64,000 nt of DNA from Macropodus opercularis. Its lineage: Eukaryota; Chordata; Actinopteri; Anabantiformes; Osphronemidae. The stretch is taken from contig CM061102.1 in NCBI GenBank assembly GCA_030770545.1, positions 2,841,501 through 2,905,500 on the forward strand. The letters run 5' to 3'. Below the pieces are notes generated by a model. That model ran no database searches, was not told the origin of the DNA, and worked only from the letters and a program-made list of their open reading frames with translations. Positions 24,202 through 37,449 of the stretch are shown piece after piece (the first letter of the stretch is position 1; the number at the start of each line of letters is the position of its first letter). The translations under genes were made by a program, and so were the position numbers.

Positions 24202-27200
24202 GGCCATTTCTCTCGTCTCTCTCCTGAACACATGAGCTTTGCGCGTACGTCACCAGAGGCTTTTTCCTTTGAGGAGGACGGATCATATATCTGTCTGATT
24301 ACACACACACACACTAACTTTGAGCTTTTATTTACCCGGTGGGGAGGATGTTACACTCAGGATGGGATACAACATGTCATGGAGGAATCCTGCCTCCCTG
24401 ACAGTTGAAAACAAGCTGCCGAGCCTCAGCAGGCTTTTACCTCCACTGTTTTTCAGCAGGTGGCTTATTTTGCAGATGATTTGATAAGGCAACTGTGATG
24501 GTATGTAAATAAGTCATAAACTGATATGTTGTGGATTAAGCTCTTTTCTTTCAGACTCCATATGAATTTGTGATTTTATTTCACATTTAACCACCGTTAA
24601 AGTGATCACACGAGTAATAAATGCTCAGGAAAAAATATTATATTTAAGTTCTTTCAGACATTGTTTTACAAGCTGTTATGCGCTTGTACTTGGCAACGTT
24701 TGGCTTTATTCGACTTTAACTTTTCACTTTCTTTCACCCGAGGCCTTTAAATCTGTTAAATACCCACTTTGAAAGTTCAGCTTTTCATTACACAAACGCA
24801 GAACATATCAGACCACATGTAACAAAGCCACATCAAGGGCTCGTGTTTGTTTCATAAAAAATAATTACGTTTACATACCCACTTTTCGTTTTTTTCTTGG
24901 CGTTTAAATTTGGACTTGCTAAACTTGGTTGTGCCTCCCAGTCACTGAGGTTTTCTATTAGTTCATACCTCCCAAAAAAACAAACACAGGAAGATGGTGG
25001 AGGCCGTGGAAGCATTAATAAACAAAGAAATAAATAATGTTTATTGCAAGCCAGACATCACAGTGAGTTTATGGCTGGACTGTAAACTCGAAGACTCTGC
25101 TTAGAATTTACATAATTACTTCCTGGTGTAAATTGCTCACCCCTCCCTCTCTGCCTCCCTGCCTCCCCTTCTGTTTCTCTCTCTGTCACTCTAAATCAAA
25201 ACCAGGGAACATTTGTCAGTAGCACGTTGGAAAATAACATTAAAATAATAAAGTGAAGTATAACTAAAATAGTTTGTTGTTGATTCCTCGCAGTCACCAA
25301 AAGATCAAAGCAGACGTCTCTACAGAAAGTCTTGACTTCAGAGGGAATCAGCTGAAATCTTGTGTCCTCCTTTACTCTGTCGACTTTTCCTGATTCTTTC
25401 ACTCAGCAACCAGAGCAACGACGATCCCCAGCTGCTATTCGCCAAGTGGTTGCATCACAGTCATAACCAGAAACACATTACGTAACGTTCAGCTATGTAT
25501 TATTGTTACAGCTTGAACCATGTGACACATTTCATTTGCTTGGAACATGGTCAAACGTGGAGGAAGAATCCAACTCATGAACACGATTGTCAGGATTGTC
25601 TTTAATTTCACAGCTTTTATTTTCCTAAGACGCTCAGCTCGAGTCGCAGAGAGCTGTCTGTCCCGGATCCAGGCTTGACTTGTAAAGCATAGGGTTAGGT
25701 TAGGTTAGTGGAGGTCAGGGAACACAAGGACAAATTGCTAAATGAAACGTTTAGCGCTCCTTAGGCCAAACTCTTTCCCTATCTGGTGTTTATGTCCTGG
25801 GCTCACGGAGAGAGGGATGGAGTTAGGAAGTGAAGACGACCTGGAAGGACGATAAAAGACCTTTATTTTTTTACAAATGTCCCTCTCTGTGACGGTTTCA
25901 TTCTTGTGTCCACCTCCCTCATCTTTCTTTTCCTTTTTCCTTGCACCCTCTTCTCTGTGTCTGCCTTCCTTTTCACTCTTACACGTTTCCCCTTCTCCGC
26001 TGCCTCCGTCTTTGTTTCTCTGTTCTTCTTTCCCACTGGGACAGCAGCCATGTGCTGTGGAGGCCCTCAGAGATGAAACCACACATTGGAGCTGTAGCAG
26101 GGGGTAGGAGAAGAAGAAGTCGGTTCCAGAAAAAGCTCCCAGCCAAGACACCAGCCAGAAACCAAACTGGATGTGGTGAAACTGTCAAATTACTTAAGGA
26201 AACTGCAGCAAAACCTCAGGAGGCGAAAAACAGAGAGGGAGAGGAGATTTTGTTTTTCAGTGTGTCGCAAAACAAGCAAATCAAAATGGTATTTGTGAAA
26301 GAATTTATGATTTTCAAAAGCTGTGGCCTGGCTGCGAGGAGGCATCTTGTCAATAGCTTTTTGAAATGTACTTCCAATAAATAGGAATTAGTGTAGGATA
26401 AGAAAAGCCTTCATTCATATATTTTAATACAAATATTTGTTGTCTAGTTGAAAAGTTATTTATCGTGGGGCTCTGGTGGCCGACAGGCTTTTAAGGCAAT
26501 AGCCATAATTTACAGCATTTGAGCTAAAGGAATGTAATCATCCATCTGAAACAGACATCACTGGTCATAACAGCTGAGAACTTAAATGTATGAGTCATGA
26601 AAACAAGACTTTTAAACGTGATTTGGTGTAAGGCTCCAAATTGTAAGTGAACTGTGTGCGTTTGGTTTTTCAGTACGAGCGAGTGTCAGATTCACGTGAA
26701 AAAAGCATTTGCATTAATTGTCATTACGCTAAACGTGTTTTTGTGAGACTTCGCTGTGACGGAACTTTCTCCAGTTCTGTGCTGTCATTGCCTAAAAATG
26801 GCCACTGCACTTTAGCTTCAATTAGCGGATAATGGATAGCAAGAGGACACGGTTGGAAAAATTGGACGACATCATCAGTTAATATTTAACAGACATGTTT
26901 GGTAACGTTGTGAGCAGCATTTTTAGTAAGGAAGGCTCATTCAAATGACACAGTGCTGGTGCAGTTTAGTGGTCTATCAGCGTAATTACTCCTAGACCGT
27001 GAACTAAAACACTGCAGTAGACATTTGTTCATAAAAAGTATGATTCCCTCCTTGCTCAAATTCACCGACTTCCACTGACGGTCATGCGATAAAGCAGCTC
27101 TCGAGCAGCGTCCTCTGACGTTGCAGGATGTCCCAGAAGACCACAACACCCTTCGCATCTGGCACCTCCTAGTTTCTGTAAAAATCTAAAATGTTTCACT

Positions 27201-30200
27201 GACAAAAAGCTTTTGGTCATGAGACCTTGGTCAGTTGCCTGCTGCTCGTTAAATGGACGCTGGGTTGTGGTTTCATGCGATTCAGGAAGAAGATGTAACG
27301 TTGAAACACTGCGAGAGTTGACATACGGGACGAATCAGCCCGAGGCTCGAGTGGATCATTAGGCCGCTATAAATCACTGCTATATGTTTCAAATAAAGTG
27401 TTACCATTTGTGACTGCGTGTGTGTGTTGCGCTGTGCTCTGGCTCCACTGAGACTCCGTGCCCAGCAGTTACAGACAGCAGAAAGGCCTATAACTTCCAC
27501 TGCCTCCATCGCGCTCGCTCGCACATGCACGTTCTACCTCCTCCTCACGCCATAACAAACAGCACGAGCCCAGGCCCCAAGGCTTCCTGTATCCTCCACG
27601 CAGCCGGCAAATAAACACAATCGCATTCATTTAACCCGACACACGCGCGCTTTTATTCAGGGCCACAACCGTATCCCCGGACCTACACAAACGTACCAGC
27701 AGCAGCATTCAGGCATGTGCAGACACACAAACTCAGAACTCGCTGACCACTTTGATATCTTCCCTCATTAAGCTGTGATCCTACAAGCGGACACTCTGAG
27801 AGGCCTGTGGGCTTGGACTCGATGTCCCAGCGTCTCCACTGTGAACATTCAATTAAAGAAATCACTAAAGTCTCAGAGCAGTCAAGTGTTTCCATCGCGT
27901 TCTCTTTGTGGTCAGAGTGAGATGTAACTGAAGTAGCTGATTAAGTAGAAAGATCTTCATTAGGTGCCAAATACAGGTGTGTCTACAGACAGGTGTGAGA
28001 CACAAGCAATAAATTATTGAACTGAAAAGAGACGACAAGTTGTACTCACTGCTCACTTTAACACATTTATCATCTCGACACAGACAAATTATTTTAAGCT
28101 ACTTGTGTCAGTAAACATACGGAACCATGAATGATACATTTCCAGATTTCATTCATTCCATTTAATAACATTAAACAACCCCCCCCCCATGAGCTTGTTC
28201 TAAGCCATGACTGGTGATGTCATAAGGACTGTTAAAGGAAGTGGTTCTGTGCTTCCTCCTTGTGCTCCCCGTAATTGTGGTAAGTATAACTAAGATCTGA
28301 GCTACTTGTAGCTAAAGCTATAGTTAAAGTTGAATAAATACTGATTTAAGACTAAAACAACGTAAGAGTTCAGACAGACAAAGTGTCCACAGAGTTACAA
28401 ACTAAACAAATGCAGAACAAGCACAGTTGAGATATTAAAATGGCAACAGTTGGAGCATTTTTCAGTATTTTCATCATATCTTATAATATCGCCAATGAAC
28501 TATTGTATTTAAAACTATGTATCTAGTATTTGATTCCTGTTGCATTTATGTGTTGGCTGCTTCTCTATCATATCCATCTGACTGCTGTTGCTTTTTTTTA
28601 TTATTTATATGTATTGCACTCAGGTTAAAGGAGTTAAGATTATTTACTTTTTAAACATTTGTTACATCACAAACTGTACAAAAGCCATTTCAGCATTATG
28701 TTATATACAAATGAAAGCATTTATACAAGGATTTAGAAAGATTTCCAGTTATTACCCTTAACATTTTGAGTTATTTGTATGTAAAAGCATATGATGTCCT
28801 GTCATTGGGTTAATGCTGAACATGAGTTAAACCAAAGTTTGACTGTACTGAAACATAGAAATGCTTTAAGTGTCATTTCAGTTTAATTCACTGCCACTAA
28901 AAAAGCCCAGATTTGAAAGTGCTGCAGCTCAGTGAGATGCCAACATTTCTGACTTTGGCCTGAGGGAAGTGGTTTCTGAGAAGCCGTACCTCTCACAGGC
29001 CTCAAAACAAACCAGCACGCGAGCCTCCAAAATGTCAAATATTCGATGTGCGACTCTGTGGTTCTTTGCATTAGACACGTTGTGATTAGTCGAGCCGTGA
29101 AGAAAATCATGTGGTATCTCTGGGGACGCGCCAGAACCCGCGAGAAGGAGCTAAAACAAACAACCAAGTGGGGAATACACACTTTCTAATGCGTTGTTGA
29201 TTTAAAGTTTGACTTGCAGTAGGACTGATTTGACAGATATTTATCGATAACCACGACTGCAGACTGTGGGACCAAACACTCTTTCTTAACATTTGCAGTC
29301 AAAAGTATTCAGAAAGACGTATACGAGCGAAGCCGTGACATATGTCTGTGGAGTAACGTTACTAACACTTGGTTTCATCTTTTGGAAAGTTACATTTTAC
29401 TTGACATTCACTTCCTTTTTTTGGTTTTTGTAATCATTTGTCACAGAATGGATGAGAAACTGTCAGAGGACAGTGAAAACATAGACGTGGGCTATTTATA
29501 GTTTTTGCTTAATCTGCAGGGACAGTGTTTCCAACATGTGCAGCCGTTTCAAAAGAGGAAAAATAAGACACCTACACAGCCGTTAAATTCATCAGTAGCG
29601 TGACACTCCACAGATCTGTTGCCACTGTTTTGTCCGCTCAGACGAGCTTCCTTTTTTTAGCCTCACCAATAATATAGTTTAGCCTTCACCTATACATGTA
29701 ACATGTGTTTATAATATCCCTTCCTGTCCCTGCGTCCTTCTCCTCGCAGGCGTGTGAAAGGAAGATACCAGGGTAGCAACAGAGGAAACGTAGCAACCGC
29801 ATAATTTGCAGCCAGGATCAAACTTCAATCATGTCGCGCTATCGGCTCTGCACCCTGTTCTTTTTCCATATATCTTGCACCATAATGACTGTGACGCGGA
29901 TGTGCTGCTACAGGGTTTGGTTTAGTTGGAATGAATGAATGAACGCATTTAAGAAATAAAAAATCTGTAATCGCTGCCATGTAGTGGAAGCCAAACTCGC
30001 CAGCAGCCTATTTGCCTCAACATAAATTAGAAATGCGTCTGCAGTGAACAGAGTAAATTTGTGTGAGTAGTTGCACTTTAAAGCATTTATTACATTTGTT
30101 TAGTATAATAATAATAAAGTTAAAGGTAGTTAAGCCTTAAAATCAAAGTTAACCATTCAACAACTGTCTCTAGTGGTTCAACAGGTCCAAAAGCTGCTAA

Positions 30201-33200
30201 AATCTTAGTTTCTGAGTTTTTAAGGTAGGTAAAGATTCAGGAACTGCTTCGATGACCTTGAAGTGCTCGGCTATAAAGGAAGTGGCTTTGTTGATTTAGG
30301 TTTAGTCTCCTTCCTGTTATCGAAGACGCTGAGGTGGTGGGCGATTATGTAACGCTGCGTATCGTATACCTGTTGCTGCGCTAAAGACTGAAGGAAAGAA
30401 AAGATCCTTTAACGCAGTGACCCTGTTTTCCAAAAGCTTTTCTGTTTCTTTCTTGTTGCGACCTCCTATTGGTAACTAAATACTCACACTATTTCAGAAA
30501 TGCTACATTTCTTCTATGCTCATTGAACAGTTTCCATGGTGATGGCAGTAATGAGTCTAATTTTTTCTATTTTGTTTGCGCCATACTCCTGTTTTTTCTT
30601 TTTCTTTGTATTCCTTCTAGACAAAACATGGACTCAACTAGATGATTAAAATCTTTTTGAATCTGTAATGAAAGGAAAGAAAATTCCACTAGAAGCAGTT
30701 CGATGGCCTCAACCGGCCACAGGAAACTCCCACTAGAGACGGTTTACACACTGACCAAATTACCTTCTGTGCAACCGACTGCTTGATTTTCGGAGAAGTT
30801 TTCAGCAGTTCAAAAAGTAAAATGTTTAAACTTAACGACAGACTACAGCTTTTCCAGAAAGTATTTGCGAATGACCAGTGAAAGATGCCTTTGGAGCGAG
30901 TGAATGAATTCAGGCTGCACAGGCAGCAGCTAACTTGTCTGTTGTCCCACCAGACGCAGGAAGTTGGTGTCCCGGGTGCCATTGTACTGCAGGACAGAGG
31001 TGTCTTTGTCTGAGCCGAGGTCGCTGAGCAGGTGCTGGCGTCTTTGTTCTCTCGGTTTTCTCTGTTTTCTGTTTCTGTCATGTTTTAAACATTTGGACTC
31101 ATTCAGGCAACATGAGCATCTCTGTACAGGAAGTAGAAATATGTCAAAACTGACTTGAACTTTGCCTCTAAGGTTATAATCAGGAGATATTAGAGTAATA
31201 AATGAAATGGGGAGGAGTGGCCAGTAGTTTCCATATCCAAGAGATGCTGCCATGAAGAAATAAGAAAATATTGGAGTTTTGAGTGTCTGCTACAGGCTTG
31301 TGAACATCTCTGATTGCTATGACAAATCTATATCTTTCAAATCAAAGGAATGCATCTGTGAATGGCTATGACTGTAGGAGGAGGAGGGCGATAGCAGCCT
31401 AATGTCTAATCCAGTATTTGCTGTTGCATGATGCCACTGTCACGGCCAAGCGTGGTCACACGCCTGCATTTAATTATGTCGACAGGATGCGTGTGAAGCT
31501 GCATGTGCTAACACATGTCTGTGGATCTGTTCACGTGTGTTCAGCTTAGATACCCTCTACTGGAAACATGAACTAAATCAATGTTCATGTGCGACGTGGA
31601 GTGAATCATGAAACATTATTCAGTCTAAGAGCTAATTTTAAATTGGTCTGATTTTATATTTTTTATTTTTATGACTTTAGATTTTCAGAGCTTGAATTCA
31701 AGTCAAAATGATTCAGAACTCAAATCCTCTTATGTACATACAGGATGTCTACAACTGCATGATTTGTTTTATGCATAATCGTATGTGTTTGGCGATTTTA
31801 GCAGTGTCTTCTTTAAGTAAGCTGCCTTTACCATCATGCAGAGAAAAACAAACCCTAAATTAAAAACCCAACCTATGATATTGTGCCTCTGTCTGAACTA
31901 TTAGTGAGGCACGGTTCAGCTCAGAGATATGTGACCTTCGCGAACGGAGAATGCATGACAGGAACTTCACAGGAAGAGAAAAGGTCAGCCAACGGGAACA
32001 TGAGAGTGCCAACAGAGCTAAAAGGAAACATTGAACCGTGGTGAGACATGCCGAGATACCCCACCCTGAGGTCCTAAACACGCACACAACTCGCACGTAG
32101 CCGACAAAAACATGACTTGACCTCTCTTCTCTTTGCTTACAGGTACGCTAGTGTGGGAGCTGGTGAGTTGATAGATGTTGATGATGGGTTGCCATGGTGA
32201 TTCCTCTATATTGACTAAACAGATGTATGTTAACTGGGAGGAAAGGGGGACGTAAGCAGAGTCGACGAACGCCAGTCTTCTGTCTTTGCCAGCGAGTGTG
32301 GCAGACTTGGATCGTGATTTCCCTTGATGGCACGGAACTCGCCAGCTTGTTCGCTCAGTCGCTAGATGAACTTTGAAATTTCGTTTCACACACAGCTTCA
32401 TCATTTACAGGTTTTGTTTGTGATCACTGTAACCAAAGTTCCATTTCAGTCTCCTACTAAGGTCAACGCTTCTGTTTTTAACTGCGAGCCTTTAAATCAA
32501 ACAATGTCACTGTTATGTGGTTAGTGCTTTGACTTTCGGCTGTGGAGTCACACAGGGAACTGCAAATTAAACTGGACATTGATTTGTCCTCTGTCCTCAC
32601 AGCCCAACAATAGCTTCATTGTAGACCGCAATAAAAATGCACAGGCACATACACACCAGCATACGTGGCTCAGCACAGAACATTACGAGCACACATGAAA
32701 ACAACGTTATCAAGAACAACAAAACACTTCCTGTGAAATCATACCTCTTGCATAACTCTCTCGCTGTATTCCTGCCTCTTTTATTTGTGCATTTGGCCGC
32801 TGTTGTGTTTGTTCCGACTGAATAGAAACCGGTGCGGATTGACAAGCAGACGTGTGAATGAAGGAGATTCAACCTTCCCGAACCTCTGGTTAGAGCCAGC
32901 GCTGCAGTAAATGCAGAAACGAATGAGCCGATGATGAGTCAGACTAACATGTGCTTATTAAAGCTTCTCACATGTGAAGCTTTGCTGTCTGGTAAACTAA
33001 TTGTTGTGCTTTTCTCTTCGTGCTGTTCATTTAGTGATCCATCCTGGGTTAGATAAGCTGGGCCACTCAGACACAGCTGTGTGTCAGGTATTTCTATTTT
33101 AATTCTACCTTTTCTCCACTGTAAATAAATATTGTACTTTCCAGTTGAATCATTTATTGCTGTAGTCCCTTTTCCGATTGTTGCAACACCTTTCTTGACA

Positions 33201-33810
33201 TAATTACAGATTAACGTAGGACATTTCAGATCTCCGGGGAATCACAAATTTACAGAAACTGCGTGACATACACATTCAGTAACTGCTGTTTAGACAAGGG
33301 TGGATGTTTACGCTGTAATAAGCACTTTTCATTGGAGCCCCTTTTGCATGTTTTTAATATTTTTCAAGGTTCACAGGTTCAAGAAAACCAGTTTCTGTTC
33401 ATCCAGAGAGAAATGGTTCGGTTTTCGTTCATTGTCAGTTCTTGTAATTGCTTGTGTTTCTTATGTATTGTCCTAATTAAGAACCTTCCGTGTGTAGGCT
33501 GAAGGAAACCAGCCTAAACTGCTCCAATCAGTGAATGGCTGGGAGTGGTTCATAAGCAGCCTCCTCTATTTGATCTGGACTCGGTCCAGCTTCAGGTTTA
33601 TAGCTTCTGATAACTGAACTGTCTGTGCAGACGTATTGTGTGGATTCTTCAGTGATGCCGTTGACCTGCACCACGACTTTAAGCTTTAAGCACAACTTTA
33701 AACAAATGTAAACGTCTGACTCACAGGGAGGTCGATAAAATGTTTCAATAAAAAGATGTACAAAATGAGGATCCGCTTATACGCAACGTCTTTCTCATGC
33801 ACGGGCACGA
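24202..33810. other. Intergenic, no gene recognised
   Basis: About 9.6 kb without a supported gene. It contains a short telomere-like run GGGTTAGGTTAGGTTAG at 25690-25707, a pyrimidine-rich tract at 25905-26030 and a C9 run near 28184. A MEF2-type CTATTTATAG lies at 29492-29501. The AT-rich section at 26440-26600 is rich in homeodomain- and TEAD-like words (CATAATTTAC, GGAATGT). A 107-codon minus frame at 30930-31253 is discussed among the rejected items. Confidence 0.6.
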
Positions 33811-33826
33811 GTGTGTGTGTGTGTGT
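33811..33826. repeat. (GT)n microsatellite
   Basis: Eight GT units at the edge of a GC-richer patch (33880-34100). Confidence 0.85.
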
Positions 33827-35276
33827 TTGCTCACTGTTTGTATCAGAGACCAAAGCCAAGAGATAAATGTATGAAATGTTATTGTGGTGCGGCTGGCCCC
33901 GCTCCAGAGGAAGTGCTTGGCTTTGACAGTGCTCTCACCAGGAATGCACTGCAGGCCACCGCCAAGTGGGCGTGCCACTGCTCTGGGGTCGGAAGCCAAG
34001 TTCGGTCGGTTCAGTTTTGGCCCCTTCGACGCCTCTGGGCCTCGTCCCGCTTCGCCGTTGTTCGTAAAAGTGAGGGAACGAAGGGGAAAAGGGAGCGAAG
34101 GAGGGTGTAGGTTGGTGTGTTCTTGTTGGTGAATGAGTGTGTGTGTGTGTTTTCCTTTTGAGAGGAGGATCTGAAAGGAATGCAACAGTTCCTTTACACA
34201 TGTCCACCCCCCTTAGACAGCCACAGGGGCTGCTGAAAACAGACACGCATCCATGGGACACACACACACACAGAGGTTGTGGAATGGAAGGAAGTATCAA
34301 ACTACACCGGCGGAATACTTATCAAGACCAAGAAGGGAGGAGCGAAGCCAGACTTCCACTGCTTCACTTCTGCAATAAGAAAATACAAGAGCCCAGTAGA
34401 ATAATCAGTGGAATGCCATCGTTTTAGCTTGGAGTTGTTTGTATGAACCTCTTTCCCACATTGTTCATTTCTAAGAAACTGGGAACACGTTTACTTTTCT
34501 GATAATACTTGCTCTTGCATGGATTTAATGTGTTTCCGTTCTACGTGCTGCTTCTGTCGTGGACGCTCCTGAAGGCTGAAATAAAACCCTCCCGCCAGGT
34601 GCAGGTTTAGCCCAGCGCTGGTATGATGGGGACGGGCTGGAATAGAAGGCAGCAAACAGGCTGGTGATGTGGGGGCCGACTGGCAGTGCCTGGTGATAAG
34701 AGGCTGCGGCCTGGATGGCCTCTCTGAGGGGAAGTGATGCAAGACAGTAGCTCTTTGTTTAGTGGCATTACTTGGTCCCGTGCCAGTGGCCCCGCTGAAT
34801 GGAACGGACCGGTTGGCTTGTTTGCTGGCTGGGTGACTGGCTGACTTATTGGTAGGCAGGCAACTGCTGCCCTAAAAATCGCGGCTAATCTCTCTCTGTC
34901 CTTCCTCTTTTGCCTCCTCGGGCTCAAAAGAATCCTTTAGCTGTGAAGTAGGAAATATTTAGCTCCATTAAAAAAGGCGCCAACACCGCTGGTTTGCTTT
35001 CTGACATACTGGAAGTGAGAACTGTTTGGATGTTTGCCACCAGCCCTTTTAAGATGTTTTTGATATGTCGATGCATTAGCTCAGAGACACAGAGCGTTTT
35101 GCCTGCGTGCATCCTAAATCAGACAAGCTTTAACAACTGCTCCTCCTTTCCCTGCTCTCCTGCTCGTTTCCACGCTTACCCTCCGCGCTGCCTCCGCTGC
35201 CTTGTGTTGAAATGTGTGTTTCTCCTGCAGCTGAAGCTTTCCTGTCACAGGTTCATTTTACTTTTCTTGGAGATAC
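33827..35276. other. Intergenic with GC-richer patch
   Basis: Bases 33880-34060 are GC- and CpG-richer than the flanks and include ETS-like GAGGAAGTG and a pair of AAG-TTCGG words, but they show no credible exon. A degenerate CTGGCTGGGTGACTGGCTG tandem lies at 34823-34852. It resembles the one at 18140-18210, including a shared CTGACTTATTGG. Confidence 0.5.
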
Positions 35277-35300
35277 TGTGTGTGTGTGTGTGTGTGTGTG
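35277..35300. repeat. (TG)n microsatellite
   Basis: An uninterrupted TG run of 12 units. Confidence 0.95.
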
Positions 35301-37449
35301 GTGGGAGGCGACACACCTGCAGTCCGCTGGTCTAAATGTCAGGGGCTCCATTTCCAAATGGTGCACACTTGCCATTTCTGCCCCATGTATGACTTTCCTG
35401 CAGATGTGATCTCATGCATGTACACGTATTTCCAAAGCTTCTCGTGAGAGCGTGCGCACACACAGTCGAGCTTCATGCAGTCCCTGTGGGCGCGGATCAG
35501 CAAGGATGGTGTCTACAGTGTCCCAGTCCTGACATAACAAAGAAATAAGTTGCATGAAGTCAGTGTTTTTACTTATCTTACAAAGGTTAAAGGAAAAATT
35601 GTTGTCTGATGCTGATCTAAATGCCACAGCCTATCATTTGTAAATGGTGCTCTGTAAAAACAGATGGATAATGAGAGTAAAAGAGAGGAAAGAGCGTGTT
35701 TGTGTGTCTGGGGGTCTCTGTGGTGTGAGGGGGTTCAGCTGAGTGCTGCACCAGATGTGAAAATGACTTTTGTAATATGTCATCTAAACAGCAAACTGTG
35801 GGGGATTTAGCTGAGCTAGAGTAAAGCACATAAGCGCTGGAAAGTCAGAATTACAGTAGGCCTCTCGAAAGTCTCAAATGGATTTGTAGACCAGCTGAGG
35901 GGAAGCATCATTCATTGCAGGAAACTGGCACGTGCGTTGGAGCTTTAGCCCAACGTATGCTACCTTCGATGCAAATTCACGCAGAATGCGCTGGATTTCC
36001 CCTTTCAGCGGCATCTCAGCTCGCGTCGGTGTGCAGCCGTACGGTGGATCAGCAGTGCGAGCCGTTCTGCTTGGGAGACGCAGCTGATAAGACAAACATG
36101 AGGTGGGTGAAGTCAGTTGCACTCGATGATCCCGTCGTCCGCATCTCAACACAACTTAGACAACTGTAGTCGTCTTTTTCACGTAGCACTCAAACAATCG
36201 CACTTGAAATGAAATGTCCAGCATAGCATAAAGACTTGGCCATGAGAACAGTTGATGTTGACGCTCTGGCTTTGAAGACCGTGAAGACTTTTCCCTTCTG
36301 TCAGTTTAGCAAATGAAACTCACATATTTTGGTTTTCCAACATTTTCTGGCTGCTGTTTGTTGCATTGTCTCCTGTGGTAAACCACAACTCTTGTGGTAG
36401 CACAGCAGGCCAAACCGCAGCTCAAATAATTATTTGCTCACACAGGCCCTGGTTCCTCAGTGGATCCAAGCTGCCATGAGAGTAGCTGATAATAAATGGT
36501 TTCCTCTCCTCACTTGTCTGTGCTAAAACTTCCTGTGTTGATGATATGTATGTGGCCCGGTGGGGTGGAGATGACAATATAGGTGTGGAGGAAGTCAAAT
36601 GCAGGTGTTCGTGTGTGTGTGTGTGTGTGTGTGTGCTGTTCCAGGTGGGTGCTGACAGACCGGCAGGTAAACAGGCCGGTAGGTCTCTGATCTCACCTGT
36701 TGGAGCAGACGCGACAGGGCTGCGAGCCTGCAGGGCTCCTACAGCAGCAAGGCCAGCGCTTCTCTTTCGTTTTACCTGGAGGTGTCTTTCTTTCGTGCCT
36801 TTTCCTCTCTCACACGGTCTGCGTTGTTCGGTTTTTCCCCCTCTGCACCTCCCAGGTGCGCCTGGGTAAACACCCAGGAAACAAACACATCGAAGGGAAG
36901 GAGGGGGAGGAAGAACGCCTTGGGGCAACAGCAGCACAGGTGGGCTGGGGGGTGACGACGTGCGTGTGTGTGCGACAGGGAAGATGTTGTGTGTGCTGCA
37001 GCTTAATAAGGAGGCGCTTCGGAAGGAAAGGAATGTTACACATCCAGATTATAACAAACCACCCTATAAACCAGCAGGAAGTCAAGTTAGCCTGAGAGAC
37101 GCATACACACAACTCCCATCACACGTAGGCTTTGGGACGACTGGTTTGTGTTTCCTGTTACATTGTCCAGAGGAAGCCTGTGAATTATTTCCTGCGACTT
37201 ATGTAATGTTTCCTTCCAGTTCGAGCTACTTTACTTGGCCTTCAACACCCGACCAGTGTTTCATAGGTCTCGGTTTATTCACACACAGGAAGGGACGACG
37301 TCAGGGGTTGAGTTGTTGAAGTAAACAACTGAAGTCTGTAAATATTCTTTTAAGTATATATACGTATATTCATATAGGACAAATAAGAGGCTACAAAGAA
37401 GTTTTAAGCTTCAAAGCAATTGAACAAATAAATAAATAATTAATGCATA
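35301..37449. other. Intergenic downstream of spry4, no gene recognised
   Basis: The longest frame here is a 171-codon minus frame at 36422-36937. It overlaps a (GT)n array and has no family motif. The section 36640-36900 is C/G-rich. No exon is supported. Confidence 0.6.
36611..36635. repeat. (GT)n microsatellite
   Basis: An uninterrupted GT run of about 12 units. Confidence 0.95.

Noticed and set aside
25690..25707. Telomere-like GGGTTAGGTTAGGTTAG
   Set aside because: It is only about three imperfect units (TTAGGT and not TTAGGG), too short to indicate an interstitial telomere.
30930..31253. 107-codon minus-strand frame ending LVGQQTS
   Set aside because: Its second half looked coding-like (SDKDTSVLQYNG), but I could not match it to a family. 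The first half is AT-driven and there are no convincing splice sites. A protein search would settle it.
36422..36937. 171-codon minus-strand frame
   Set aside because: It runs through a GT/CA microsatellite (THTHTHTH) and has no family motif.
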